Below the pieces are notes generated by a model that was given only the letters and a program-made list of their open reading frames with translations, had not been told where the DNA came from and ran no database searches. Shown in pieces: positions 10,454-20,499 of a DNA stretch of 64,000 bases. Source of the DNA: Entoloma clypeatum (taxonomy: Eukaryota > Basidiomycota > Agaricomycetes > Agaricales > Entolomataceae). Numbering within the stretch: position 1 is the stretch's first letter; each line of letters begins with the position of its first letter. The position numbers and the translations under genes are program-made. The DNA lies in NCBI GenBank assembly GCA_963565915.1, contig OY751488.1, positions 3,348,001 to 3,412,000 on the forward strand, given 5' to 3'.

Positions 10454-11317
10454 ATGTCTTCAATCACTTCTTTGATTGCTGTTCCCGTTCTTGACGGCAC
10501 AAACTACCCTGAGTGGGCGAACACCATGTGTTCGTTCCTTAAATCTCAGGATTTGTGGCAAATAGTTGATGGTGCTGAGAAGCGATCCTTGATGTCTGCT
10601 AACCTTACAAGGAAAGCCCATGCAACTAAAGTCAAGGCATGGAACATTAGGGATCAAATGGCTTTAGCCAATATTCGACTTCGTGTCGACCCGTCGATCA
10701 AACTCACCAAAAATATGTCTTCTGAGACTTGGTTTGAGTTGAAGAATAGGTTCGGACGAGCTGTTTATGAAACAGTTCTGTCTGACATTCGTGCTGCATT
10801 ATCCTTCAAACTTTCTATGAAGCGACAACCTGCAACCGAGATTGATTATCTTGATAAAATCTTTGATCATCTCGGCGCACATCATTCTATTTCTCCATCG
10901 ACTCGGGCCCTAATGCTTCTATCTGCCCTCCCGTCTCCTGATTGGGATGACTTTGCCATAGAAACCCTTCTTTACAATGATGATCTCACCTATGATAAGG
11001 TTCGAGAATTGATTGTTGAAACATACAATCATCATCATGTTGATCCTGTTCCCGATTTGTCACTTGAGGATTACCTTTACGGCATAGGTATCTCCTATGA
11101 TCCTCAACCGACATCATGCGATGTTTTTCATCAGCCGTTTCGGAACTTATGGAAAAAGAAGTCTTTCTTATCTGCACCGACAGACTCTGGTGCTCTGCAG
11201 TACTCTAGCTGCGTCGCCGGTCTGGTGCATGATGCCGTCATAACAGAACAATGCAAGGATCCACCCGTCGACAATTACGACATAGCGTTTCCACGCCTGG
11301 ACCTTATAACAGCATGA
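10454..11317 (+). CDS. gag: copia-type Gag, intact
   Basis: 287 aa from ATG 10454 to TGA 11317. The N-terminus LDGTNYPEWANTMCSFLKSQ and the following helical segment (AWNIRDQMALANIRLRVDP, then ETWFELKNRF) match the general layout of the copia Gag domain (UBN2/retrotran_gag type). It should form the particle that packages the element's RNA. There is no CCHC knuckle and no protease in frame or downstream. An uninterrupted Gag in an element with no pol suggests the product is, or was recently, useful for mobilisation. The family call is from pattern memory. Confidence 0.75.
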   Translation: MSSITSLIAVPVLDGTNYPEWANTMCSFLKSQDLWQIVDGAEKRSLMSANLTRKAHATKVKAWNIRDQMALANIRLRVDPSIKLTKNMSSETWFELKNRFGRAVYETVLSDIRAALSFKLSMKRQPATEIDYLDKIFDHLGAHHSISPSTRALMLLSALPSPDWDDFAIETLLYNDDLTYDKVRELIVETYNHHHVDPVPDLSLEDYLYGIGISYDPQPTSCDVFHQPFRNLWKKKSFLSAPTDSGALQYSSCVAGLVHDAVITEQCKDPPVDNYDIAFPRLDLITA

Positions 11318-14300
11318 TCATTGTGTAGAACGATTGTATTTTCTTTCTTTGCAATCAATACATTGATTTGCAATGTGTTCATATTTTGAACGAAAGAAAG
11401 AGAGGTTTAAAAATGCAAATGCATTTTATGTTCAAATAACTTATATCCAATCTGGAATAATTCCAATAAGTTGGATGTGCCGTTGAGCCACCTACTATAA
11501 AGGAAACAGCTTAATAAGCTTGTTAAGAAGACTGCGCGAGTCATTAATTTGTCTTTCTGCTGCGTCTATCTTTCCTTTTCAGGAATTTATATTCCACCTT
11601 ATATTGGATAAGATAAAAAATGATTTCAAAAGCATTTAAAAAGTAATATTGTATTCGTGCGCTATGGCATTTGCATAACACTTATTATACGCCTTGACAG
11701 GCTGCGATAGTGTTCGGAAATTGTCATTCTGGCTGCCAATATATAATACTTTATTATGCGAAGAAGAGTTTTTCAACCCTTCAACCTAAAATCGATTCAA
11801 ATTGGTCTAGCCAACCAATCTTGTTCCTCCACTCTTTCACCAAAAAGTAGTGATGATTTGGGGCAATGCAGAGCTTCTTATCTGAACTCTCCATTTCTTG
11901 CCTGGGAATGATCTCTGATGCACCTTGCGCCTTTTAGGCTGGCATTGCATTTTGACTTATAAGGCATCTGCGCTTTAATCAAGCAGCGATGACCTTGTCA
12001 CAGAATCATATAGGGATGACCGTGATGGTACACACCCTATGGCAAAAATGGATTTAGTCAAAAAATCAGATTGTATCACAGCTTACAAATATTGCTGGAA
12101 TAAATCGCCTGAGAGTAATTACCTCAGCATAACTTGGAGAGTAATTCCTCCGCAGTTTGCGATTAATTTTTCTGCATGAATTTCTGGTTTCCCAACCAAG
12201 TTCTGCATCTATTTCAGTATATGCTCTTTGAAAGCCAAAGATACATGGGAAATGATTGCCATACTTGACTGTGAAAAGGGGGAGAATATAGAGAAGCATT
12301 TTAATGGCAGCATTCTGTGCTATTTTGCTTTGCGATACCATTGCTAGAAGACTGATCTTTGATCTTTTGATCTCACCATCAGATGCATTGCTTCGTATAC
12401 AACACTCTATAGGTTGTACCATTAAAGGAGCGCCGTGACCGCTGCATACTTATCAAATGGTCAACTTGAACAAAAGAAAAAGCTTATCCCAGCTTATACC
12501 CCTATGATTTCTCACCTAGAAACGATGAATTCTGGATAAAAGAGAATATCATATGAATCGATCCGTTAGTCTTATCAGACTATTGTTGGGTTCTATTCCC
12601 AAGTATATCTTCCATGATTACTTGATGAAGCATCTTAATTGATGACTTACTAATAATGCATTAATTTGCATTATATGGTTCTTGGAATACCAAGATTACT
12701 ATTGTTTGCATGAAACGCATCAGAGTGCTTGTTACACTCTTAAGATTTGGATCAACCCATCATCTGATCTGCGCCTTGTTTTGGCTGCGACAATGATCCG
12801 GTTCTTGCATTGAGTAGAGCGCCTGTGTTGGCTGCCTCCTTTGACAAACAAGACCAAATAACACCCTCACGCGTTATTGTTGTATCATGCAACAAACATA
12901 GTAAATCTGTGTTGATGCCTTAGAGTGGATTCTCTATTGACCTCTGAACATAAATCGGTTGTTCACCAACATAAGTATTACCAACCACAAAGAACTACAT
13001 TGCAAAGTCATTTATTTGACTATAATCTGCAATATTGCTTGCACATCATCACATATAACAGTTGGCTTGATTGCCTATAAAATCTGTAAAATGTACTCCA
13101 CGGAATTGGTTTTCAGGGGGAGTTAATTCATTCTCTATTAACCCTAAAAAACAATCCACATGATGTTTGCTTGTCTAGCCTTTGCATAACAATGTGCGCC
13201 CCTTTGGGCTTGCCACAGTTACTAGGCTTGATTATATCTGCGCTCAAATAATGGCTGCAATATCAATCATTGCGATTATATTTTGCAATAGCTTGGATAG
13301 TACGTCAGACGATATGGGAAACGATGACGGAACTACCAGCTGTCTCAGATATTATATTCTGAAGACTCAACGTCCACTATGACGATAAACTAGACCCTAC
13401 TCCGAAACAGAGCATAAACTACCACAGTGGACTCTGAACCTAACTAGTTCATCCACATCCCTGAAGTCTGGAGTATTACACTCGACTCAGATGACATTAT
13501 CTATAAGCGCATCTAAAGTGTTGCCATGATAATATTACATACTCAGGATAAAGACACCCTTGTCTAAATCCATGGTTGTCAGCGCCTTATTTGGCAGCTT
13601 CCCAGAGTATTAATAAGCTATTTATAGCTTAGATCATGCCAAGCATGATATCATCAGTTGGTTAAATGACCCTTTGAGCCAGATCAAGTCTAACGAGCTC
13701 TTAATTGAGTTATGTCTTCTGACTTATCCCCGGCCTTAGTGCCACATGCTCTTTCCATACTAGTTCTTGCGCTACTACTGGCTGCAACTACTATGTGATC
13801 CATAAAAACTGAGTACCACTATGTCTTGAGCGCCTTCTTGGGCTGCCTGCATTGGTAGTCTCATTTTTGTGTGAATCATGGTCAAAAACCATTGATACTC
13901 GTCTGGAATGACAATAAACTATCACACGTGGTTTGCTGATGCAATCAGGCCAAACACCTGACTCAGCATGGTCCGTGCGAGATAGGCAAAGCCTTAAATA
14001 TGCTCCTCAGATTGAGTTTTAGAGCAGGCTTCCAATGGCATTCTTCGCCTACTTCTCCACCGCCTTCTACACTCGCTTCGCACATGCCGACCAGTTGGCG
14101 CATGTTGCCTCGACCGACGCCAGCAACACCACCACCACCACCACTACTGCAGCCTCCGCCGCTGCTTCTTCATCATCCTCTGGCAATAACACTGCCACGA
14201 CCACCGACGATAAGACGTCGGAGAAGAAGTAAAAGTAGTTAGTGGTACAAAGTAATTAAAATAATCAATTACTTCAGTGGCTGCTCTAAGCGCTACACTG

Positions 14301-14604
14301 GCTGCTTCAAGCGCCATTATGGCTGCATATTTATTGCGCTATTTCATGTCTCTCAAAGGTATTTTTATCCTTTGATGATCTATTGATCTCAGATTGACTT
14401 CTGATGAGACCTGTCTATTCTTGTTTTGGAATTAGACTTATGGGTCTCTGATAAGACCTTAAATGACAGCGTATGCTAAACGACACAGCAGATCCCCTTT
14501 AGCGCCCTTATGGCTGCTGCCATTTATTTTGGCTCTTCACTAGGACTTGAATGTCTTCTTGTGAACAAGTATTGAAACCTGACGGAATCACACTTGAGGG
14601 GGAG
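11318..14604 (+). repeat. Cop-A 3' non-coding region with about 13 bulged hairpins
   Basis: 3.3 kb of A+T-rich DNA with no recognisable pol. The hairpin GCGCC-loop-GGC(U/A)GC and variants occur at 11689-11705, 11927-11943, 11970-11987, 12771-12788, 12819-12835, 13196-13213, 13240-13258, 13582-13598, 13769-13785, 13830-13846, 14290-14305, 14311-14326 and 14502-14517; 12430-12445 is a weak extra. The copy at 11970 (GCGCTT/AAGCAGC) has changed stem bases and a bulged A yet still pairs; 13582 has a bulged A; 13240 and 13769 use a G-U pair. None falls in gag. Confidence 0.75.
14035..14232 (+). CDS. small GC-rich ORF inside Cop-A, possible captured fragment
   Basis: 65 codons from ATG 14035, starting MAFFAYFSTAFYTRFAHADQ and continuing as Thr/Ala/Ser runs to TSEKK-stop. 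Its base composition is much more G+C-rich than the surrounding A+T-rich non-coding sequence, which suggests capture from elsewhere. No family is recognised. The overlapping frame from 14000 is probably a shadow. It may be non-functional. Confidence 0.35.
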   Translation: MAFFAYFSTAFYTRFAHADQLAHVASTDASNTTTTTTTAASAAASSSSSGNNTATTTDDKTSEKK

Positions 14605-15045
14605 TGTTGAGAATACATTCTAGACGGATGTCTCGACAGTCAATCACATGTCTATAGACATGTGTATTCCCATATGGAGTTACATATGGAAGTGTTCTAG
14701 ACTTAGAACAATCTAGACTCGCTCTAGATCCCTGACTCATTAGATATGTGTCAGACGTGCATAACATATGTCATGTTATGTCACATCATGTGCTTGTCAC
14801 ACTATGTGACTATAAGTCACATATTACCATATACGTGAGTTTATGGTTCTGCGACAGAACTCAGTTTGTACTTGTTTGTACATGGTCTGTGCACATTCTT
14901 GTAGGTATAAATACTCAATGTATCTGTATCTGCAATAATAGGACTTTACCAAGTACCTTCATCACTCAAGCTCTTCTCGCTCCGCTTCCTCCAATGTGAG
15001 TATCTTACCCAGGCTTCCCTGCGTATGTAGGTGTGCTGTTCGATA
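14605..15045 (+). repeat. Cop-A 3' LTR
   Basis: 441 bp, collinear with the 5' LTR apart from two transitions. Preceded by the purine tract TTGAGGGGGAG at 14594-14604. Confidence 0.93.
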
Positions 15046-15050
15046 ATATG

Positions 15051-15115
15051 ATTGGAGCCTCAAGGAGAGTCCGAACTGGTCCGATCCCGGCAACAACGAG
15101 GGATGGGGACAGTGA
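15051..15115 (+). pseudogene. ORF3 C-terminal part, beyond Cop-A
   Basis: Continuation of ORF3 after the copia insertion and its ATATG duplication, encoding DWSLKESPNWSDP and a stop at 15113-15115. The sequence agrees with the uninterrupted copy ending near 49183. Confidence 0.7.
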
Positions 15116-15136
15116 CTCTGTGAGGACACAGAGCTT

Positions 15137-15149
15137 GGAGAGGGGAACA
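15137..15149 (+). promoter_or_regulatory. Gyp-1 polypurine tract
   Basis: GGAGAGGGGAACA lies directly against the 3' LTR, the place used to prime plus-strand synthesis. Almost the same tract precedes the LTR at 49218 and, in reverse, at 35255. Confidence 0.8.
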
Positions 15150-15551
15150 TGTTACGGACTCTACGGTATGAGGACCATGTCATATCTTTTACTTATCGGC
15201 CCGACTCGGCGCCCTCTTACGAACTCACTATGTCTAATGTCTACTTCCGCAACCTTTGATTCCCAGTCTGACTCATTACATTACTTCGTCATCCCCTTTA
15301 GTATACTTTGCTCCCGCGCTGACTCGCTTTCTGCAATCAGCTTACTCACTGTACATAGCCTTCTGCAGTCGCCTTACTCATGCGCACTGCCTTCTGCAGT
15401 ACTGACTCATCCGCTACCGCCTATAGTCAGTACCTATATAAACCTCTAGTACTGTAGTAGATTCCTTAGATTTAGCAATCACTTTGCTCTTCGCCTTTCC
15501 ACTTTCCTGCATACTCTGCCCGAACCTTGGAACGGTTTGTTAAGCATAACA
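15150..15551 (+). repeat. Gyp-1 3' LTR
   Basis: 402 bp, TGTTACGG to TTAAGCATAACA, followed by the target duplication AGTCT. Same TATA box and self-complementary 11-mer as the 5' LTR. Confidence 0.95.
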
Positions 15552-15556
15552 AGTCT

Positions 15557-15975
15557 CCACTGGTTGCCTCTCATGCCCAACGGCCATCCCTCACGCCCAA
15601 CACCTGTCTCTTGTGCACAATGCCCATCCCTCATGCCCAACTACCGTCCCTTGCTCCCAACATGTCCAATGGCCATTCCTGGTGCCCCATGGCTGCCTCT
15701 CATGCCCAATGCCTGTCCTTAACACACAATGCTCTTCCCTGATACACAATGCCCATCCCTGATGCCCAACTCCTGTCCCTTGCTCCCAACGTGCAATGGC
15801 CGTCCCTCATGCCCAATGCCCATCTCTCATGACCCATAGCTGCCTCTCATGCCCAACGCCCATCCTTAATGCACAATGCCTGTCCATAATGCCCAACACC
15901 CATCCCTGGTGCCCAACTGCTATCCCTCACTCCCAACGTGCCCAACTGCCATCCCAACTTCACGCCAAACATGCG
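15557..15975. repeat. minisatellite, 20-bp units
   Basis: About 20 degenerate units of 20 bp of the type GGCCATCCCTCACGCCCAAC, directly after the Gyp-1 target duplication. Same family as the arrays at 1, 17.6, 45 and 55.8 kb. The Pro/Leu/Ser-rich open frames across it are repeat artefacts. Confidence 0.85.
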
Positions 15976-16889
15976 CAATGGCCGCAGTGGGGTAGTTTTG
16001 GTGCTGAGCCAGCAGAGGCTCGTCGGTTGTGATCTGGCAGCACATTTGTGCTCATCACATCCACCCAATGACTCTTTTGCTCGGTTCTAACATTTTGTTC
16101 GGGTTCATGTTCGGATGAAAAAGGGCCGAACACAAACCAAACCAGACCGTGGCCAGTTCACGAGCCAGAGTTGGTGTGATTGAGAGTGTCTTGATTCATT
16201 GCAAAATTTGACTTTAGCAGAGATGCTATAGGCAGAGGGCTCGTTCAGGTGGACAGACTGAGAGACTAATGGAAACCCACAGATATAAAAGATGGACAAC
16301 TTGAGCTTCTTGAAGACAAGCAATGGGACGAAAAAATTTGAAAAAACTTTTCTTGTGAAAGCAGGAAAAGTGAGTTTGCCATGTGATGCAATGTGAAATA
16401 TAGGAGGGCAAAACTTGGCATGGGCGGAAAGGAATTTCTTGAAGTGATTAGGTTTTGTACAGTAGGATAGAGGGATGGAGGATCATCGATTATAGCTTCA
16501 TCAAAACGGCAGAGTAAGAACACAGTGGATCTGCCCCAGGCAGCCAACTCAGTAGTGGATGCCGTCAAGAGACATAGATGAAGAGGGAAAAGAAGGATGG
16601 AGGAGAGTGGAGGCTTGACAACAGGCATTGGCAGGTATGAGACAGTGACGCGGCGAGGCCCATGCACACACATACCGCCCATTTTCATTTTTAGTGTTTA
16701 CCAGATTTGGTTTGGACCTGGTTCGCTCTGTGATACCCAACCACCTAACTGTATAACAGGGTGGTGACGCTTCTTGCCTTAAGCGGGGGTGCCCACCAAG
16801 GTAACCCGAGCCAGCTGGTATCCGGAGTTATACTCTATGTAGCGTCCTAGCATCCTAGCTCAGTTAGCACATATAGATCACATAGTATA
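15976..16889. other. unassigned region
   Basis: No gene recognised. A minus-strand open frame at 16266-16688 has no family features. The segment near 16,090-16,160 (CCGTGGCCAGTTCACGAG and nearby AACACAAACCAAACC) echoes sequence near 1,500-1,560 on the other side of Gyp-1. Confidence 0.35.
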
Positions 16890-17490
16890 TATTGTTTTGG
16901 GGTTCAGTCTCAAGGACTGAGAACCAGACTGAAACCGGACTGCAATGAACCAGTTTTGAGACCGCAGTCTCAGTCTTTAAGGTTTTGCATTACCAGCGGT
17001 CTCTCTATCATTTTCCAGGATTTTTAGAGACTGCAAAAAGACCAGTTTAAACTGGTCTTCAACTGAAAATCACCCATGGTATGTCTACTCACCAACCACA
17101 GTCTTTTCTTTGAGTTTTTCAATGTATTATTAGTTTCTTTGGTGATTTCATCAGCTGTCAGTGTCAAAAAAATATCAAAAAAATCGATATTCACCCGCGG
17201 TAGGTGAGTCTACCTACCGCAGCTTTTTTTGGAATTTATTTTATGTTGAAAGATTGAAACTCAAAAAAACACCGCTGTAGGTGAGTCTCCCTACCGTGGG
17301 TGATTTTCAGTTGAAGACCGGTTTAAACTGGTTCAAACCAGTTCAGTCTCACCATGTGGGTCCACCAAGACTGCTTTATAGCAGTTCAGTCCGGTTTTTT
17401 TCCTTTCAAGTACCACAAAAGACCAGTCTGGTCTCTGGTCCTACCCTTTTTGGGTCAAAAAACCGGACTGGACCGAACCTTTAAACACTA
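16890..17490. mobile_element. hM-1: hAT-type MITE, 601 bp
   Basis: Flanked by an exact 8-bp duplication ATAGTATA (16882-16889 and 17491-17498). Termini are imperfect inverted repeats (TATTGTTTTGGGGTTCAGTC against TAGTGTTTAAAGGTTCGGTC, 15 of 20). The interior is extensively self-complementary (AGACCAGTTTAAACTGGTCT) and holds three short palindromes around 17071-17103, 17192-17223 and 17271-17303, for example GGTAGGTGAGTCTACCTACC. It has no coding capacity. A 598-bp relative sits at 59360-59957. The 8-bp duplication and TAGTG ends are typical of hAT elements. Confidence 0.85.
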
Positions 17491-18043
17491 ATAGTATATC
17501 TAGTACTTAGTCAGCACAATCTCAATGGGTGTGGACACAAAAAAAGTGAAATATATAAAAATCTGTAATTATGGACATCATATGTACAAAAGTCTAACAT
17601 CTAGTACTCCTCACACACAAGGAATCTGCAGCATGAGCGGAGGCCGTTGGGCATGAGAGGTGGCTGTTGGGCACTAGGGGTGGCCGTTGGGCATGAGTGG
17701 CAGCTGTTGCATCAGCAAACACCGATATTTGCCAAAGATGGTTGCAGCTGGCCTATGTTCCATGCAGCTCTTCACAGCACTGTGAAGTCAAAGTTCAATG
17801 AAGTTCTTTGTAGAGCTGTTAGGTGATACAGTTTCTATAGAGTAATACATAGATCTTCAGGGAATACAGAGCTCTGTAAAAGTAACTGAGAACCCTTTGC
17901 AACATCTTCATAGAAACATGATAATATGATACAGCAATTTACGAAAAAAGTGAAATTTTTGATTGAGTCCGAGTGCTACAACATGAAAAATGTACAAGAA
18001 AAGGTGTCTCTTTTGTCTGCATGTCATACCTCTTGTCCCTTGC
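17491..18043. repeat. spacer with short minisatellite block
   Basis: A+T-rich spacer. About 17,635-17,705 holds three to four units of GGCCGTTGGGCATGAG. The following CAGC/AGAGCTG-rich stretch with TGCATCAGCAAAC resembles, in inverted order, sequence next to the minisatellite at 55.8 kb, so both may derive from one larger repeat. No gene seen. Confidence 0.5.
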
Positions 18044-18836
18044 CCTCTCGCCACGTCCCCTTGCGAAGTCCCCCACCCCACAGGCCCCACGTCCCTTGCC
18101 ATGTCCCCTTGCAAAGGCCCCCACCCCACATGTCCCTTGCCACATCCCTTGCCACATCCCTCGCAAAGTCCCCCGGCCCGCACATCCCTCGGCAGTGCAT
18201 TACCACATGTCCCCACCACGGTCGCCCACTGCCATCCTGCTCATTTGTGTTAGTATTCATGTGTGATGTGGCACAGCAGTGTGCTCACCAGAAGTGGGGC
18301 CTGCATGGCAGCCACACGGGAGAGAGGAGGGGTTGACAAGGAAGATGGGAAGGATGGAGCAGACACGAGGGATGTCGATGAAGTTGAAACTTGATGGGAC
18401 TTTGACAATCGTTCAACTTTGGCCAGGTGACTGGAATCCGCTGAACCCAGCAATGTCCGACAGTCAAAATGAACAATAGCCAAAGTCCCACCAACATCTC
18501 TTTAACTCCCTCCATCACCTCCCTCGCATCTGCTCCTCCCCCATCTTCATCATCGACCCCTTCTCTCTCCCGTGTGGCTGCCGTGCAGGCCCCACTTTTG
18601 GTGAGCTCCCTGCTGTGCCACATCACACATGAATACTAACACAAATAAGCAGGACGGCAGTGGGCGACCATGGTGGGGACATGTGGTAACGCACTGCCGA
18701 GGGATGTGCGGGCCAGGGGACTTTGCAAGGAACGTGGCGAGGGACGTGTGGGGTGGGGGCCTTTGCAAGGGGACATGGCAAGGGACATGGGGCCCGTGGG
18801 GTGGGGAACTTCACAAGGGGATGTGGCAAGAGACCA
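18044..18836. repeat. GC-rich foldback element with about 290-bp arms
   Basis: Left arm about 18,044-18,338 and right arm about 18,545-18,836 are near-perfect inverted copies; TTGCAAAGGCCCCCACCCCA on the left pairs with its complement on the right. The loop is about 200 bp. The arms contain internal degenerate direct repeats (CTTGCCACATCCC). No clear target duplication was found. Open frames on both strands mirror each other and are not credible genes. Confidence 0.7.
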
Positions 18837-18964
18837 CGAGCAAACGTCTCAGACAATGGCAAAAAGTAAGCAGCAAAAGTAAGGCCACACAGAATGAATT
18901 GGAATTCTGAGTCTAACATGTAGCATGACAGGAGTATGGGGCAATTCACGCACGAAAGCACCTT

Positions 18965-19545
18965 GCAATGCTGTTAAGTAGGTGAAACGTCGGAGCTTCG
19001 TCGGAGTCCGTCGGAGGTCAGACGTAGGACTGAGACCGGAGCGGAACTCCGGAAATGTGGAGGAACGACGAAGGGGAGGGACGTGGCTTCAACGTATGTG
19101 TTGCGCCGCCGTTTGTTGGATAAGGTGTCCCAATTTCAGGAGGTCGGAGGAGAGGTCGGAGGTGCGGAGGTCGGAGGAGAGATCTCGGTGAGAGACATGT
19201 TGACGTGGAAGTGGTCGGACGACGTTGGAGTTGTGACTCGGACACAGTACTGAGCTCGTCAAAGAGTAACGATGGAGGAAGAGCAGTAGATGAGGATGTC
19301 GTCGGGGTATTGTACCACGGCAAGGATCTCTGGCATGAACAGGGAGTAGAGGAGTGAACTTTGTTGATATTCGAACTGAGGAACTACAGGTATGGTACGA
19401 GCTTAAATACCTAAATGTGATTACTTTACAGAGATGGTCGGAGTAGGTCCGGAGTTGTGGCATAAGTTGCCAGCGACTGTAACGAACATCGGAGATGTCG
19501 GTCAACAGACCATGCGGAAAAGGCGATGCATAAGTAAACGGGAAT
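18965..19545. repeat. GTCGGAG-rich low-complexity tract
   Basis: Repeated GTCGGAG/CGGAGGTCGG words, densest at 18,980-19,200 and continuing thinly to about 19,650. It precedes the zinc-finger reading frame that starts at 19546. No independent gene. Confidence 0.5.
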
Positions 19546-20277
19546 ATGAATATGAAATGCATAAAGGCATGGAGTTATGAATATGAAATGCATGATGGCA
19601 ACGTGCGGAGATGTGGAGGTAACAGATGTCCGGAATGTCGGAGGACGATCAGAGTGGATCAGAGATTCAGAGACAGATATAACAAATGCCCCAAATGTAA
19701 GAAGGTGGTCCAGGTGGGTCCAGGTGGGGAGAAGAATCTTGAGGCACACCACGCCTCAAAGGGATGTCGCACGCGCATGAAAACCAACGGGTGGGCCAGG
19801 CCACTGAAACAGAACAAAGTCTTAGATACATTCTTCAAGCCACAAGTGCCGTTGAACCCACCTAAAGTCTTGGGGCCACCACCTGTCCATGCAGAGGTCT
19901 CCAGCAAGAATGTGAGAATCTGTCAAAAAGCGGCACAACTCCTTCAGAATCTTGAAATGGCAGCCAACCGAATATCTAGCGACATACCCAGTGCGACCCC
20001 GCAACATAGCCTCAGCATATTCACAATGGACCCTCAGACCTGTATTGCCACGCCGGGGGAGGACAATTGGCCGATTTTAAACTCAATGTTGAAATCTTCA
20101 TTTGGATGGGGAGAGACTGAAATGTCCATGGCCGTCTCGCAGATGTTGAACCGCGGGAAGTATGGGTTGGACAGGTTTATTGGATTCATGAGGTTCTTTG
20201 TTGTCGAGAGGAGTCTTGAGGGTGTTATGTTTGAGATGAAAGTTGAAGCACTTGTCAGGGAACTGGAAAGCTGGTGA
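19546..20277 (+). pseudogene. N-terminal zinc-ribbon-like exon of an uncharacterised multi-exon family
   Basis: 243-codon open frame from ATG 19546. Two CxxC pairs (CPECRRT and CPKCKKVVQVG) are followed by a His/Cys segment (NLEAHHASKGC) and a basic-to-hydrophobic stretch ending VLDTFFKPQ. From memory this resembles the N-terminus of a large, repeat-like uncharacterised protein family common in Agaricomycetes. It is followed 226 nt later by a coding-like helical region in another frame, as expected for exons of one gene. The first 40 codons overlap the low-complexity tract, so the true start may lie inside. Function unknown; a nucleic-acid-binding role is only inferred from the zinc motifs. 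Confidence 0.5.
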
Positions 20278-20499
20278 GAATATCATAGATACTTTGTGTC
20301 AGTGGGTTGCTCACCTGTGATACCAGTTATCGCTTGAGTCATCCGCCCGGGCCCGGCTTTGACTCCGGCTCACAAGGATCAAGAGATTATTGATGTCGAT
20401 GACATACAGGTTGAAGTCAGCGAGGACAAGCAATTACATGAGGGCAAGTGATTATGTGAGGGCATTCTTGTCTGTTTTCCTGAGGGAAACACTCAACAT

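Larger units (their letters stand above)
8743..15045 (+). mobile_element. Cop-A: gag-only (TR-GAG type) copia retrotransposon, very young
   Basis: 6303 bp, nested in ORF3 of Gyp-1, with 441-bp LTRs and the 5-bp duplication ATATG at 8738-8742 and 15046-15050. The two LTRs differ at only two positions by my reading (T/C in TCGATAGTC and G/A in GTGCGCATT), so the insertion is recent. The 5.4-kb interior has a PBS, one intact copia-type gag, and no protease, integrase or RT on either strand, so it must be mobilised in trans. Its long non-coding parts carry about 19 copies of a short bulged hairpin. Confidence 0.92.
1804..15551 (+). mobile_element. Gyp-1: Ty3/gypsy chromovirus, complete but decayed, with nested insertions
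   Basis: A Ty3/gypsy element bounded by LTRs that begin TGTTA and end TAACA, flanked by the 5-bp duplication AGTCT at 1799-1803 and 15552-15556. Order: 5' LTR, PBS, gag, pol (protease, RT, RNase H, integrase, chromodomain), a third small ORF, purine tract, 3' LTR. Two later insertions enlarge it: a LINE tail in the 5' LTR and the copia element Cop-A in ORF3. Without them it is about 6.7 kb. Four in-frame TGA codons in pol, one in gag and a lost integrase catalytic residue make this copy non-autonomous. Related sequences are at 34.9-41.0 kb (minus), 42.9 kb (solo LTR), 48.8 kb (fragment) and 62.1 kb. Confidence 0.95.

Noticed and set aside
12066..12422. 118-codon minus-strand open frame in Cop-A
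   Set aside because: No recognisable motif, lies in non-coding element sequence.
15557..15975. Possible CRISPR array
   Set aside because: Units are contiguous 20-bp degenerate repeats with no unique spacers, and the window is fungal.
17926..18336. Several overlapping Pro/His-rich open frames
   Set aside because: They mirror one another across the two arms of the GC-rich foldback and on both strands; repeat artefacts.
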